Below are positions 33,710 to 47,135 of a DNA stretch of 64,000 nucleotides, one piece after another. The notes under the pieces are model-generated. The model searched no databases and was not told the origin of the DNA. It saw only the letters and a program-made list of their open reading frames with translations. A program made the position numbers and the translations under genes. The number at the start of each line of letters is the position of its first letter. The stretch's first letter is position 1. This DNA comes from Collybiopsis luxurians FD-317 M1 (Eukaryota > Basidiomycota > Agaricomycetes > Agaricales > Omphalotaceae), in the NCBI GenBank assembly GCA_000827265.1, contig KN834753.1, forward strand, positions 69,673 through 133,672, in the 5' to 3' direction.

Positions 33710-36700
33710 ATGCCAGATTCCGAGCGTACTCACAGACGGCCGACGTTCAACACCCTCGAACGAGAAAAGACCTTCAAATATCCTCCAAAACAAGGCTCCA
33801 GCTATAAAATCCTAAATGAATTCGTCGCGCCTCATATAGAGTCTTTCAATGCTCTCTTCGATGACTCTGGATTGCCTTCTGGCGATGGAAATGGAAAGGG
33901 ACTGCTGAGTATGGGACTGGAAGATATTGGGGAACGTGTTTTATTTGATGGTACTGGCAAAGATGGTGCTTGGGGTAATCGGATGAGGTGTAAGTATCAC
34001 TTTGGCCCTAGCTCAACAACATTTTGATTTCATTACAGTATGGATCGAATCTGTGTCAATATCTAGACCTATGGTCCCAGAAAAAAACAAGCATGCCAAA
34101 GACCGAAGAGTATTCCCAGCAGAGGCAAGCGTGTCCTCGGCCAATAATTGGCTTCACTTTGTCTAATGTACGTATATTTCAGACGCGCGAAAGATTAGTT
34201 TCATATCGCGGAAAAATGTCTATAAAACTCTGCTGGACTGATCCCGACGGTCAGAGACAAGAAACTACCAGAGATTGCGGTCTGGTGCCAATCATGGTTC
34301 GAGTACGTCCTCGTCTACATCTCGTATCTTCTTTCAGATGCTTACACTGGGATTTTCAGTCTGTACGATGTAACATTCGTTCCATGTCTTCCGCTGAACT
34401 AGTAAAACATCACGAAGAAGCCGAAGAATTTGGCGGTTACTTTGTGATAAATGGAAACGAACGTCTCATCCGGTACCTCATTCTACCTCGTCGCAATCAT
34501 GTCATCTCCCTCCTTAGACCCTCATTTGCCAACCGCGGCCCATCATATACTCAATACGCTGTCCAAATTCGCTGCGTACGTCCAGATCAGACTAGCTGCA
34601 CGAATACCCTACATTACCTGGCAAATGGAAGCGCTATGTTTCGGTTTAGCTGGAGAAAACAAGAATATGTTATTCCGATCATGTTAATTTTAAAAGCCCT
34701 CGTCGGAGCCTCTGACAAGGAAATCTTTGAAGGGATCATGATGCAGGATTACGACAATACGTTTTTGACTGGTCGAGTTGAACTCCTTCTCCGCAGCTAC
34801 AAGATGTTCACGATGCGAACCGGAGAGCAAGCACTTGAGTACCTTGGGGAAAAATTCCGCGTCGTTCTGGGCATTGCTGAAGACATGTCGAATTCTGCTG
34901 TTGGCGCAATGCTGATACGCAAGTTGATTCTTGTGCACATTGAGAATCCTCGAGAGAAATACAGAATGCTTTTGTGCGTCGTTTCCCCTTCTCACCCTAA
35001 ATTCCAACCTGAAACGATTTACATAGATTTATGCTGCGGAAAATATATTCGCTGGTCAATGGTACATGTTGCGCGGACAATCCTGATTCTCCTCAACATC
35101 AAGAAGTATTACTACCTGGAACACTATATGCTATGATCATCAAGGAACGAATGGAAGAAATTCTAAACTCAATTCGTACCTTTGTTAGCGTCGATGTCCG
35201 GAATGGTAGCAATGTCGATTTTCGCGATAGCAAGTCTTTCTCACTCACTCGACCGCCCCCTTGATCCTAATCCTCTTTTTGCAGAACGGTATTTTTCCAA
35301 AGTCCTCTCCCGAATAAATTTTGACATTGGATCCAAACTATCCAATTTCCTCGCAACGGGCAACCTCATTTCTCCTTCTGGACTTGATCTCCAACAAGCC
35401 TCTGGTTTTACCATCGTCGCAGAAAAACTAAACTGGCAACGATATATCTCTCATTTCCGATGTATACACCGCGGTGCATTCTTTGCCGAACTCAAAACCA
35501 CTACCGTCCGTAAGCTTTTGCCGGAAGCATGGGGTTTCATCTGTCCTGTACACACACCCGATGGCTCTCCCTGTGGTCTACTAAATCATCTCGCACGAAC
35601 CTGTCGAATCGTCACCGCACCTCTCACTGTAGCACATATTCCAGCTCTGCTTGCAAAACATGGGATGTCGGAACCATTTAGCCCCTGCATAGACGGTCGA
35701 ACGAATCTCTGTGTCCAGCTCAATGGTCATATCATTGGATGGGCATCTCCCGCCGTAGCGAAGCAACTCGCTACCAATTTGAGGATATGGAAGACAGAAG
35801 GGAAGAACGAGATTCCTATGGATTTGGAAATTGGAATGGTCCCTCCGTCAATGGGAGGCCAGTATCCCGGGCTCTTTTTATTCTCGTCTCGGTCACGGAT
35901 GATGAGGCCGGTCAAATACCTGCTCAATGGACGCGATGATTCCATCGGACCTTTTGAGCAGGTGTATATGGACATTGCTTGCACACCGGAAGAGATCGAG
36001 TCTGATGTTTCAACTCATGTAGAGCATAACCCGACAAATTTCCTGTCTATTCTGGCGAACCTGACTCCGTTCTCTGATTTCAACCAAGTGAGGTTCTTTC
36101 GATAATTTCACAATGAGATTCTAAATCCGATTCCCCACAGAGTCCTCGAAATATTTACCAATGTCAAGTATGTCTCAATTTCTCGTGATAATGTCGTCTC
36201 TCATTCGATGTTTTCCTAGATGGGTAAACAAACCATGGGTACACCGTCCACTGCACTCAAACATCGAACCGACAACAAACTTTATCGACTCCAAAGCGGT
36301 CAAAGCCCTATCGTCCGTCCTAGTCTTCACAACACCTACGCCATGGACGCTTTCCCCAACGGCACCAACGCCATTGTCGCCGTCATTTCCTACACTGGGT
36401 ACGACATGGAAGACGCCATGATCCTCAACAAATCCGCGCACGAGCGTGGATTCGGCTACGGAACCGTATACAAATCGCAGATCGTCGACCTCAGGGACAT
36501 CAAGGGATCCTCAAAATCAGGTGCACCTACACTTCATTTTGGTTTGGGGCCTGAGATCAAGGTGGATGCGAAAGCTGAGAACCCGCACTTTTGCCTCGAG
36601 TTTCTGGATTTGGATGGTTTGCCTTTTATCGGTGCAAGGCTCACCACTGGCGACCCGATAGCGGCCTATGTGGACGATGTGAGTCGTCGGACAAAGTTTG

Positions 36701-37912
36701 TTAAATACAAGGGGGATGAGACGGCGTATGTTGATGAAGTACGATTGATTGGTACGTCAAACCGTGTCTTCAGTCCTATCCATCCATCATCAACTTGAGT
36801 CCTTTCTTCCTGGCAGGTGAAGATACTGGTGATTCTGAACTTCAAAAAATCCACATCACACTCCGGATCACACGGTCGCCCGTCATCGGTGACAAGTTTT
36901 CTTCTCGACATGGACAAAAAGGTGTTTGCTCGCAAAAATGGCCCGCGATTGATATGCCTTTCAGCGAGAGCGGTATGCAACCCGACGTCATCATCAACCC
37001 TCATGCCTTCCCCAGTCGAATGACAATTGGCATGTTGGTCGAGAGTATGGCCGGGAAAGCGGGCGCCATGCATGGTCTGGCTCAGGACGCTACACCATTC
37101 AAGTGAGCATGTCATCACGTCGATGGACATACAGGCTATTGGGGCTAAATATAACTCTTTTCTTCAAGGTTTTCAGAGCAAGATACAGCTGTCAGCTATT
37201 TCGGAGAACAGCTGAAGGCGGCTGGATACAACTATTATGGGAACGAACCGATGTATTCTGGTATTACAGGCCAAGAATTCGCAGCCGATATCTATCTCGG
37301 CGTCGTCTACTATCAGCGACTACGACATATGGTGCTCGACAAATTCCAAGTGCGTACTACTGGGCCCGTGGATCCTATCACCCGACAGCCCGTAAAGGTA
37401 CATACAGCCCACACTCTTCATCACTCCTCGGCTTTTGACATTGATGAACTTGACAGGGACGCAAACGTGCCGGAGGTATACGTTTCGGCGAAATGGAACG
37501 AGATGCACTCATCGCCCACGGCACTTCCTTCCTACTTCAAGATCGTTTGATGAACTGTTCAGATTACTCGACAGCCTGGGTCTGTCGGACATGCGGCAGT
37601 CTTATATCACTAGGATATGAGGATATCAGTCTCGGAGAGAACTCCCGCAAGCCGACAGGACCTGGAGGGGAATACTGTCGGATATGTCGGGCAGAAGCTG
37701 AGCATGAAGACGAGCTTCAGAGACAAACTCTAGCAACGGGTCAACCTCACGAAGTTAAAGGTAACTTATCGGTTGCGATTCCTTCTCAGAACGTTCTCGG
37801 GCGGTCGAGGAAGGGCGGGAACCTTGACGTTGTGGCAGTACCATACGTTTTCCGATACCTTTGCGCTGAGCTTGCTTCGATGGGTATCGCTGTATCTCTC
37901 GAGATACAATAA
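33710..37912 (+). CDS. RPA2: RNA polymerase I second-largest subunit
   Basis: Eleven exons join to 1205 codons, nearly the length of yeast RPA135 (1203). Exons: 33710-33989, 34039-34130, 34183-34302, 34360-34973, 35027-35205, 35285-36087, 36141-36167, 36220-36751, 36817-37102, 37169-37397, 37457-37912. Polymerase I signatures include [10 protein letters not shown] and [14 protein letters not shown] at the N-terminus. Core signatures include [75 protein letters not shown] and [12 protein letters not shown]. The C-terminal zinc site is CRTC...CRIC in the last 130 residues. It forms half of the active centre of polymerase I, which makes rRNA precursor in the nucleolus. One exon is only 27 nt (SPRNIYQCQ). 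The junction at 35205/35285 was chosen by reading phase and shortens a loop that is variable in the family. Confidence 0.93.
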
Positions 37913-38230
37913 AAAAGTAGACTTATCCTTTGCTACTTGCGATCTTGCTTGTACTTAATGTACTCGTACATAGATATCATTAATGTTTGCTTATGTACTG
38001 TCACTGTGAACGCCTCGAGTAGCAAGCGAAAAATCCAGTTGACGTAGTAAGGACAGCAAATATAGACCCAGAAGGTTAGAAACAATTATGTACGTATCGT
38101 CTAATCCAGAACCGATTGAAGGAAAGTGGAGAGTAGTGGATCCGCAAAATGAAGACATAGCAATATGTAGGCGAATAACTCATAAACATATGTGAAATAA
38201 ATATACATCAATCCATCCTTTGTTTGGGTA
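37913..38230. other. Convergent 3' flanks, no gene
   Basis: This is AT-rich sequence between the stop codons of RPA2 (+) and the histone-fold protein gene (-). I see no further gene. Confidence 0.4.
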
Positions 38231-41200
38231 TCAGGCAACTCCCTCAGATACAGGAACAGAAACTGGTGGATGAACGAGGTGAGCATGACCGTTCGTAGCG
38301 GCGGTAAAAGGTTTTGGGGTGTGATTAGCAGTCTGGGTATCTGTTCTGACCTTCTTGGAAGTATATCGTTTCTTTCGGGGAGCAGTAGGTTCATGGGTCG
38401 AAGGTTCTCCTCCGAGGAACAGCTCAACCAGGGAGATTTCCAGAGCGTTGTCCAAAGCGGAGGAATGGAGATCCGGGGCATCAGATGGTGAAGGAGAGGG
38501 GTACGGAGCATCATACTCGGTCGGTTCGACTGGAATACCAACCTTGGTAAAGTAAATGTCCATGATAAGGCGGCATTCTTCAGGAGAAGTCGCCTTGAGT
38601 AAGAGACGCTTCATTTCCAGTGCATCTGCAATACTAATGCCGCTAGCGGAAGGAGTGGTGTTCTCAGAGGGTGTCAAGGCCTTCCGCTCCGATGAAGAAG
38701 TCTGTATGGGCGTGACTCTAGTGGCAGTCTTTTTGCGTTCGGCGACTAACCTCGCCTCGGACTTCTCTGGCAAGGCAGGAGTGGTCTTCGACGACGGGCT
38801 CAGGGGTTTAGTATCCTCAAGATCATGCTCAGCTTTGATCTGCTCTCGATCTCGTTCTAGCAAGCGGGTAGAGACTGGTTGCTGCAGTTGCTGCACTTTG
38901 TCAACAGCGGTAGAAGAATTTTGGGCAGAGGAAGGCAAAGAAGCCACCGGCGTGGGCTGATCTCGAACAGCTGCCTTTCGACTGACAGAAGATTGGCCGT
39001 TCGCGGGCTGGCGAGGTCTGGGCGAGGGTGGAGGCACAGCTGATGGAACTGAAGCAAGAGTAGCTGCAGGAGGTGAAGTCACAGGAGGAGAAGAGGTCGG
39101 AGTGGAGGGAAGGTCGACGGTGTCGCGAGCTGGAGAAGAAGGAGGGGATATCATTTGAGGGGGAGGAGGGCGAGGAGGAACTGGTCGGTTTCCAAGTACC
39201 GACAAATTCCCATTCGAAGTCTTCGCAGCAAGCGGGGTTCGGTGAAGACTAGGCGTTGTCGGCGTCTTTCTGGAAAAGTCATCTATGTTCTGCTGGCCGT
39301 TACGTGCTTTGTCTTCTCCCAATTTGAGTTTCGAAATCATCCGCTGAAGTCTACCAGACCCTCTGGACTTGCTCCCGTTATCTATCATCATTGGTGGAGG
39401 CGGGCCAAAGTCAGGCGGACCTTCGTTCAAGAATTCCATGAGCTCACGGCCCGCTCTAGACATGGCAGGAGATTTGGTATTCGTCGGAGGACGATTCGGA
39501 TAGCCATGCGGGCCGACACTAGGCGGTCCCTCGCTCAAGAACTCCATTAGTTCCTTGGTTCTGTTAGACACCCTGCTGGGTGTGGAGGATGCAAAAGATT
39601 TGGATGGGCTAACGACCGGTTCATCCATCATGTCTTCATCGTCGGATCCAGCCATCACTTCATCCAAATCCAGGGACTCCCGAGCCCGCTGCACTTTTCT
39701 GGTTTTCTGTGGGAGTCCAGGATCATCGAACCCTTGAGCAGTCCCTCGGAACTCGCGAGTGTTCATACTGGCAGGTGGTGGAGATGAGATGCCAGAGGGA
39801 AGGTTTGTTTTGGATGACTTTCGTTGGACGGAAGGGGCAGCTGCTGACTGAGAGCGAGCTCTCGTACTGGGGGCCACAAGCGATTTAGGAGGCGGCGAAG
39901 CTACACTGGCTTGACGGGCCCGAGGCTGACTGGATTTAGCAGCAGACTCTTCTTCGTCCTCGACAATGGCTGTAACGTTTGGAGCAGAAGGACGCCTGGA
40001 TGTCTTGGAGAAGCTGGATGATTCCAGTTCAGAATTATTTCCGGAAAGAAGAGGGGGTGGTCTGGGTCGTCCGCCGCGCTGAGTCTTCTCCTGTTTATAT
40101 ACCTTGGCAAGGAGAAGTATAAGCCCGGAAACAAGTTTAATATTAGGAGTAAACTCACCTCCATCGTTTTCAACCGATCGGGGGTTAGGGACACCTTCAT
40201 TGTAGCATCGGACTTCATAAGGTCGTCGAATTCTTGTAAGGATGCTTGTTCCTTAAAGCGAAAAATGATTTGAAAAGAATGAATACAGATACATCAGCGT
40301 ATGACCCACCTCTGCATCAAAGGAATTGTTAGCCTGCTTGGACTCATCGTTCAGAAGGGACTCAGTGCGCTTATGTCCATTAGCAGAGCCATCATGGGAA
40401 TTGGAGCTTCTGCTAGTGAATGACTTTTTGGACTTGGAGCGATCGAAAGAAGAACGGTTGGACATCCCTTCCGAGGATAAACGATTTCCGATAGGTGGGG
40501 AATCCTTGCCCGAAGAATGGTCAATGTTTGAAGTGGATGGTCTGCCGTTCCGTGAGAATGACCTTCGAGGTTTGGGAGCCTGAGAGAGCTGCTCAATCTG
40601 TTCATAAACTGGTATAATTTCGTGAGCTGATACCGGGATTTCAAATGATGGGCGTCTACCTTCCATCGACCTGAAAAGGTTATATACAGTTTCGTCTTCG
40701 CATAAAGCAACGAAAACGTCCTGTACACTGGCGTATGTCCGGCTACTGTCGCGAGAAGCAACACGTCCAACATTTGAAAGTACATGTCTGGGAAAATAAT
40801 AAACATCATTTTAAACAAGCAGTCGGCACCAGTAGTTGCCAGACACATACTCGCACATCGCTCTGTAAATAGATAACATTAAATTCAAAAGGTCTAGCAA
40901 TACAAAGAGAACGCACTCTAGAATAGCAGTGAGGTAAAGTGCGGCGGGAGCGACGAGCGATGGCCTTGGGGGCTGTCCTGTTGCAGCGAAACGCTCATGC
41001 AGTCTGCTCTCAGCAGATTTGTCCCCATCTGATTCATTCAAGGTGGAGTAGGCCTCGCATTTTAGCCGAAGTAGCTAAGGAGGGACAGATCAAATTCAAC
41101 AAAGTGAGTCCATAAAGAAAAACCACTACGTACTTCAAAAGCCCACTGCAAATGGAAGGTACTAGAATCATCATCCACGGCTCCGACCTTGGAAGGCTTA

Positions 41201-41531
41201 GTTCGATCCCAATAAGCCCTGAGTTCGACTTCTGCCTCTAAGAGCGCTTCTTTACCGAGAGGAGTTGGTAGCACGTTCAGCAACCCGGCCCTTAATTTGT
41301 CGGTTGTCAAAGAATGGGCAGCCTTGAGGATGCTGTACAAAAATTCATCCAAAAAGACATTGATACAGCGCAAGCCTTCAATCTTGAGCTTTATAGGACG
41401 GATATCGGAGAGAATGACATCGGCAGAATGGTTGGAAATGTAAGAAGGACCTAAGAACCGGGATTTAGGGGATCTCAGACGTCGAGAAGGTCGACCAAAG
41501 ACGTACTGGTACCATTGCTTCCCGCAGGCAT
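38231..41531 (-). CDS. 984-aa protein with a histone-fold-like domain and long Ser/Pro-rich tail
   Basis: Seven exons (41507-41531, 41134-41450, 40917-41074, 40851-40862, 40310-40787, 40159-40251, 38231-40102) give 984 residues. I know no gene name. The N-terminus (SADVILSDIRPIKLK, INVFLDEFLYSILKAAHSL) is helical. Residues about 150-215 read APAALYLTAILEAMCEHVL, then NVGRVASRDSS and SVQDVFVALCED, a helix-strand-loop pattern like histone H2A, suggesting a histone-fold dimeriser. A 12-nt exon encodes AMC and part of the flanking Glu codons in that fold. The remaining 700 residues are low-complexity and carry two repeats of ELMEFLxEGPP near 39430-39545. A nuclear chromatin or adaptor role is inferred, not shown. 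Confidence 0.8.
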
Positions 41532-41675
41532 CGTGGTTGGAAGAAGAAGAGCCCAAAAAATTCTTCCAGGGTTGCGGGATGGTGATAAACCGTGAATTTC
41601 CAATTTCGGCGCTTCTCTGATTCTCACAACACAGATCAATCCAGCTGTACATACAGATTATCATACTAAGATTAA

Positions 41676-44600
41676 TTACATTTCCCCCATCTCCTCTTTT
41701 AAAACAAGTTCGTCTGTACTTCGACTGCTATCCCCTCCAATATCACCGTCTGGCGGTGCAGGCGACGGCGGAAGCTCGTTACTTTCATCACCATCATCTT
41801 CTCTCGCCCAGAATGACATGCCATCATTAACAAGCTGAGACACCTGGTCAGAATTCAAATCTCCAAAATCACGTATTTTGGCCGGTCGTGAAGGCACACA
41901 AGAGGGTGTTGACCTGGTCAATAGAAAGTCGTATTCATCCGATGTATTGGGCGTGTCAGCACGCCCTAGACGCTTCGCCTTGACGTGCCGCTGGAGACTG
42001 ACTGGATCGACGGGTGGCATCATATTCTTTAGGACCTATCAGACAAACAACAAAGGGTTGGATCTCTCGGACAAGAGGACAGGGCTCAACAACATACCCA
42101 AGGCCCCAAAACTTGATGCCGTTCTTTTGTTATGGGATAGGGTCTGATGGCCCTAGCAACCACCATATAAGACGGTAGGGTAGGCGGCGTATCGGGTGGT
42201 GATAAGGGCAGAGCAGTGAAGAGATCTGCCGACGACTTCAAGAGATCATTCGCTTGATGGCTTGCGACTCGATGCTGTAGGAGTTTTCGGGAAGAGCGAA
42301 AACTCTCTTCACAGCCTGTGACAACAACAAACTCTGAGACGCATTCAAGTTTCAAAGTTACAAAACACTTGCCTTCATAGGGACAGCACAATTCATGATA
42401 TGCGTGGTTTTCAACATGCTCAGGAAGGTGAGCCTGATGTCGACCGCAAATCTTACAGAGTACGGAGTTCTTTCGATTTCCAAAGATGAAAAAATGAATT
42501 TGTTAGAAAACAAAAGTGGCGTTGGCGAGAATATATATTCACCGCATGCTTTCCCATTACTTGCTGCAAATCAATCACATGGAGTCTCATATGTCGGGCC
42601 AGTTTCTGAACACTATTCAGGATAATTTCGCATCCTCCCCATTTGCAGGAAACATCTTGCAGTCTTGTAATTGACTTCTTCATCTCCTCCTCTTCCTGGA
42701 GACCTAAAAATAAGAAAAGAAAGAAAAGGACAAGGTAGAAGGGAAAAAAATCAAGAACATTTCTGTATTGTATATCACAGCTACGAACCTCGTACAGGTG
42801 CAGTGATTGCTTCTAGTGCTTTTAAGTAACGTACTCAGTAAGTAGAATTCCAAAAAAGGCTGGTGGTCTAAGCCATACCTTCCCCCGTACCAGCTCGACT
42901 AGATTGACCACTTTTTCGTGATGATGTGCCAGTTGCTCTTCGTGCTCCATCCTCGTCCGAATCTACAATTTCTATAACTTCTCTGGTCGTTGATTTCTGC
43001 ATAAAACGTTCTAGATCTCGCTTTACCCAACTCGGGGCTGATGGTATCTCCACTATCACTTTGGTGTATGTTTTGCTTCCCGCTTGCCTGGTTGATTCAT
43101 CCTTTTTAGATTCAAGAGCCGCCACAGGCTCTGCCTCGGAATCATGCACGGTATCAGACTCGGCTGGATAAAGCGATGACTCTTCATCTGCATTGAAAAC
43201 CGGTGGTGGCGACGGAGAGGGACTCGGTGACCCAGGTAGAAAGAGAAGATTCTGCGGCAGATTCTCTTGGGGGCGTGATTGGGCTCGAGATTGAACGGGA
43301 GTCTGAATTGTAGCGGCTTGATCTGATTCATTGACAACAGTTTTGTTTTGTGATGTACTGCTTGTCAATGCTGATTTCGGCAAGGAGCTTACAACATCAG
43401 AAGTGATATTCTTTTGAACGGGACTGGGGTTGGCCGAATTAAGCGAAAATGGAACATATGGCCGGAAGCCCCGAACGGTGAAACCAGGATCGTCCGAAGA
43501 TGTTAGTACAGCTTGGAAACTTGAAGTACCTGGCATGACGGTTTCATTCTTAGACTGACTAAGCTTGGAACCAGTGGACAACTGGGAAGGTGCTGAATAT
43601 ACGGCGTCCTGAGTTTGAGTAAACTTTGGAGGAACCGACTGGACGGAGGAGGAGGGAGTAGGATGAACAGTAGTTGGAAGTGCTGATTGGTTTGCGATTG
43701 AGGGCGCTGGTGAACTAACGACTGAAGAAACCAACACACCGAAGGTGGGACGTGGTGGTTGGAGAGTTTCTACAGAGGTCGACGGAACAGAGGCAGTAGG
43801 ACGATCCGCGGTTGAGGGAACCGGTGAACTAACGACTGGAGGTACCAACACACCGGCGGTAGGAGGTGACGGCTGGGACGGAACGGAGGGAGTAGGATGA
43901 ATGGTAGTTGAGAGTACTGAACGATCTGCGGCCGAGGGCGCTGGTGAACTGACGACTGAAGGTGCTAACATACCAACGGTGGGAGGTGGTGGTTGGGCAG
44001 CCTCTGCAGGGGCTGACGGAACGGAGGCAGTGGTCGAAGCTGCGGGTTGGACGGAAACTGGAGGTACCGGTTGTCCAATAGCTGAGAGTGCCGGTATATG
44101 CCCCGAGGTATGAGCAGTAGCAGGCAACTGTTGGACAGGCTCCAGTTGACCAGGAATTTGGACGCTCCCCTCACTACCAGACTGTGTCATAGTCTGACCA
44201 CCGGTCAATGATAGCAAAGCCGGAGTTCCCTCAGTCACAAAAGGAGACATCTGGTTCACGGAAGGCTGAACAACCGAAGCAGGTATACCTGCCAGCGCTC
44301 TCCTCTTGGTTGATCTGTCATCAATATCGTCGGAACTCTCCATCGGCCGCTTCTGATTCTTCGTCGGTTGTTGTGCTGCCGAGAAACCTAAAGCATTCAA
44401 AATATCCCGTGCAAGAGACTTCTTATTTGCTTCTTTTGGGGTAAGGCGAATATTCGCGTCCGAATTCGTCTTGCTGTACTTGGGGGTAACAGGATGTTTG
44501 AGGGTGTTCACGCGGTTCAAGACGCTCACTAACGACTGTTCGGAATTGATGGGTTTGGATGGATCCAGAGAAATCGTTACGGTCGTGCTTACAGGAACAT

Positions 44601-46696
44601 TGGATTGAGTGGGATTGGAGGGGGCAAGAGGATTCGCGCTTGTAAGACTGGAGGTAGTTAAATGTGTCGGATTCACACTGATGGGAATGGAGGGTCGAGT
44701 GGTGGTAGTAGTAGTAACGGGGAGTTGGGTGGTCGCAGCGGAGGCTGAAGGGGTTGAGGGTTTGACACTGGTGGAAGAGGTTGGCGAGGTCACAGCGGGA
44801 AGCGTAGAAAGTTCCATTTGCTTCAGACCCTGAAGCCACCCGAGGGGATTTAGCGTGGCAAAAACACCATTGACCATATGACCAATAGAATATTGTCCTG
44901 GTGCGTGGCTGCGTATGTAGAGAACGGTGTGCGGAATATTTTGGACCATATTCGGCTGAGCGTACTTTGCCCATTCAGCTGCATACTTGAAGATAACATT
45001 CAACCGCCAACGATCTGTTTCAGGTAGTTGGTCCATTCTCCGTTGAACAGCGAGCATTTCGGTCTGTCTCTGCTGAGCCAAAGAAGCATCCAACTAGCAG
45101 GGCCATGAACATCGTAGTAGTAGTATGCACGAAAAAGAACTCACCGCCGAAGAAGTGCCCATCACATTTTTCTGCGTTTGAGAATTACCCGAGGATTTGC
45201 GCGATGGCTGGCAGTACAAATTAGCGAAGCCGATCTTTCAGAACAAGGTAACATACAGGAGCACTGGGACGACTAGCAAGATTAGGAATAGCGCCATTTG
45301 TCCGCCAATCTGAGCTCTACAACAAAAGATGATTGTAAAAAAAAAAGATGAATCGATAGTGAATTCATTGTTGGTGAATTTATCCACATACCTTAGGAAC
45401 TTGAGTTTGGGAGGAGGCTGCAGAGGATGCATTTTGCGCTGTATTGACTGATGATCCTGACAAAGACGGATTTAACTAGAAATTATTCATTGAATTAGCT
45501 AAACGGTAATAACGATGGATTCAGAGTACACACTCGCGACCCATTGTTTAGTTTAGTCGTAGGCACTTGAGGGGCGGCTTGATGGACTATTAGAATGTAA
45601 GCTGTAGGTTGTGGTCAGGATGCTGATTAGAACTCACTTGTTGACGGCGACTGGATACTTGATGTAGATGAAGACGGTTGTCTCAAGTGAGATGATGATG
45701 TAGATTGGACTTGATGACTGGTTCCTCGCTGGTGCTGTCCTACTGCATTCTGTAATTGTTGAGATTGCTGTTGATGCCCCGCTACAACCTGATATCCCTG
45801 ACGATTTGACAAATGACTGCCAACTGGAACATGTTGCTGCTGCTGAGGATGCGTTGCAGACTGTTGTTGAATGGGTTGCTGAAAGGTCTGTATTTGAGGT
45901 TGTGACTGAGAGGACTGGGTCCATTGCTGAGGAATGTAACCTTTCTGTTGGTTGGAAACAGGTGCTTGCGGTCGCTGCTGCTGTCCAGAGGTGGTTTGCT
46001 GGGTAGGCTGATGGTGGTGGTGTGGGTTGTTGAATGACATGTAATTCCCAACATTTGTGTTTGCCGTCGTTGACTTGCCGTATGAATTGGTAGAAGCACG
46101 CGCGGACTAAGTTAGGAATGATTAGAACTTTAGACCAAAAGCATTAGGATCACGTACTGGACTCAAATGCGAATGCTGATCTTCTTCCACAGCTACTATC
46201 TTCGACGTTGAGGGCGTAGGCTCATAGGTCGTATTTAACTGACGAGGATCAACAAAGGTGGAGGGGACAACTGCGTTACTTGCACGATTCCTGCGTGGAC
46301 CAGTGAGTCAGCGAGTCATCTGAAATAATAGTGCGCGTCTAATACCTCTGTTGGTTAAGAAGAAGATCAAGTTTGCGTCTGCAAAACTGATTCAGAGAAA
46401 ATTCAGAGAGCGACATAAATTGCAACTGACTTTGCTTCCTCGCCAGCAGCAATCTCAGCCTGCAGTTGAAGTGCCTGTGCATCCAGCGCCTGCTGTCTTG
46501 CTATCTCCGCCAGCTGCATTCGTTCTCTCGCCAGCCGCGCCTGTTGTTGGTCAATCAACCTTTGTTGCTCGTCCAAATGCTGCTGCTGCTGCAATATGTG
46601 GGCCCTCAATTCAGCAGAAACCGGGGGGTTTGACACATGATGGCTGTTGGATTGAGAAGAGCCGCCGGATTGATTGTTGAAATGGCCATTGTACAT
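41676..46696 (-). CDS. Large Gln/Ser/Pro-rich protein with C-terminal C2H2 zinc fingers
   Basis: I do not recognise a named gene. The ATG at 46696 opens a Gln-rich coiled-coil segment (ILQQQQHLDEQQRLIDQQQA), followed by His/Gln-rich exons. The large exon 42868-45093 starts MDASLAQQRQ, has a helical block (RWRLNVIFKYAAEWAKYAQP) and then about 600 residues of Ser/Pro/Thr repeats. Instead of ending at the TAG after EGMA, the transcript can be spliced: donor after GGGGAAG, a 30-nt exon (ALEAITAPVR), then GLQEEEEMKKSITRLQ. This joins in frame to three C2H2-like fingers (CKWGGC...HMRLH, CKICGRHQAHLPEHVENH, CPYEGC...HRVASH). One intron there has a GC-AG boundary (GCAAGT donor). Total is about 1,350 residues. 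A two-gene reading (42868-46696 and 41676-42683) remains possible. Probably a nuclear regulator. Confidence 0.65.
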
Positions 46697-47135
46697 CTTC
46701 TGTTTGTCGGATCCAAGATGTTGTTCTTGTAGGGGCCAACGAAAAGAGGCCCGTAATTTCTGAGTCTGAGTTCGTTTAATAGTATTGCGTAAGCAGTCAC
46801 ACTCTAGTCACGCTCGCGTCCAAGAATCAGCGCGTGGTTGATGCGTCCGTTCAACCTGCAATCAAAGGGCCATTTACCTATCCAGAGTCCCGCAGCTCGC
46901 AGAGCTTTGGATCCAAAACTTTAGTATCTAACGGATCACTCGAGCTACTTTGATGCCATCGAAAATAAAATGCAACCTAAGGCTTCCATGCGTCAAGTCA
47001 AGCGCCTACACGTATTTTCATGCAAATCCACGTAACATATTTGTGCAAAATATTAAGCAAAATGTCCGTATCTACCAGTCCAAATCTAGCTATAGAAAAT
47101 GCTGCCCCATTTCGTCCATATCTTCACACAATGAT
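46697..47135. other. Intergenic, no feature seen
   Basis: Promoter side of the zinc-finger gene and 3' flank of the secreted-protein gene. I see no gene or clear repeat. Confidence 0.4.

Noticed and set aside
34451..34687. Small open frames inside RPA2 on both strands
   Set aside because: The conserved polymerase I motifs lie in one spliced frame that covers these stretches completely.
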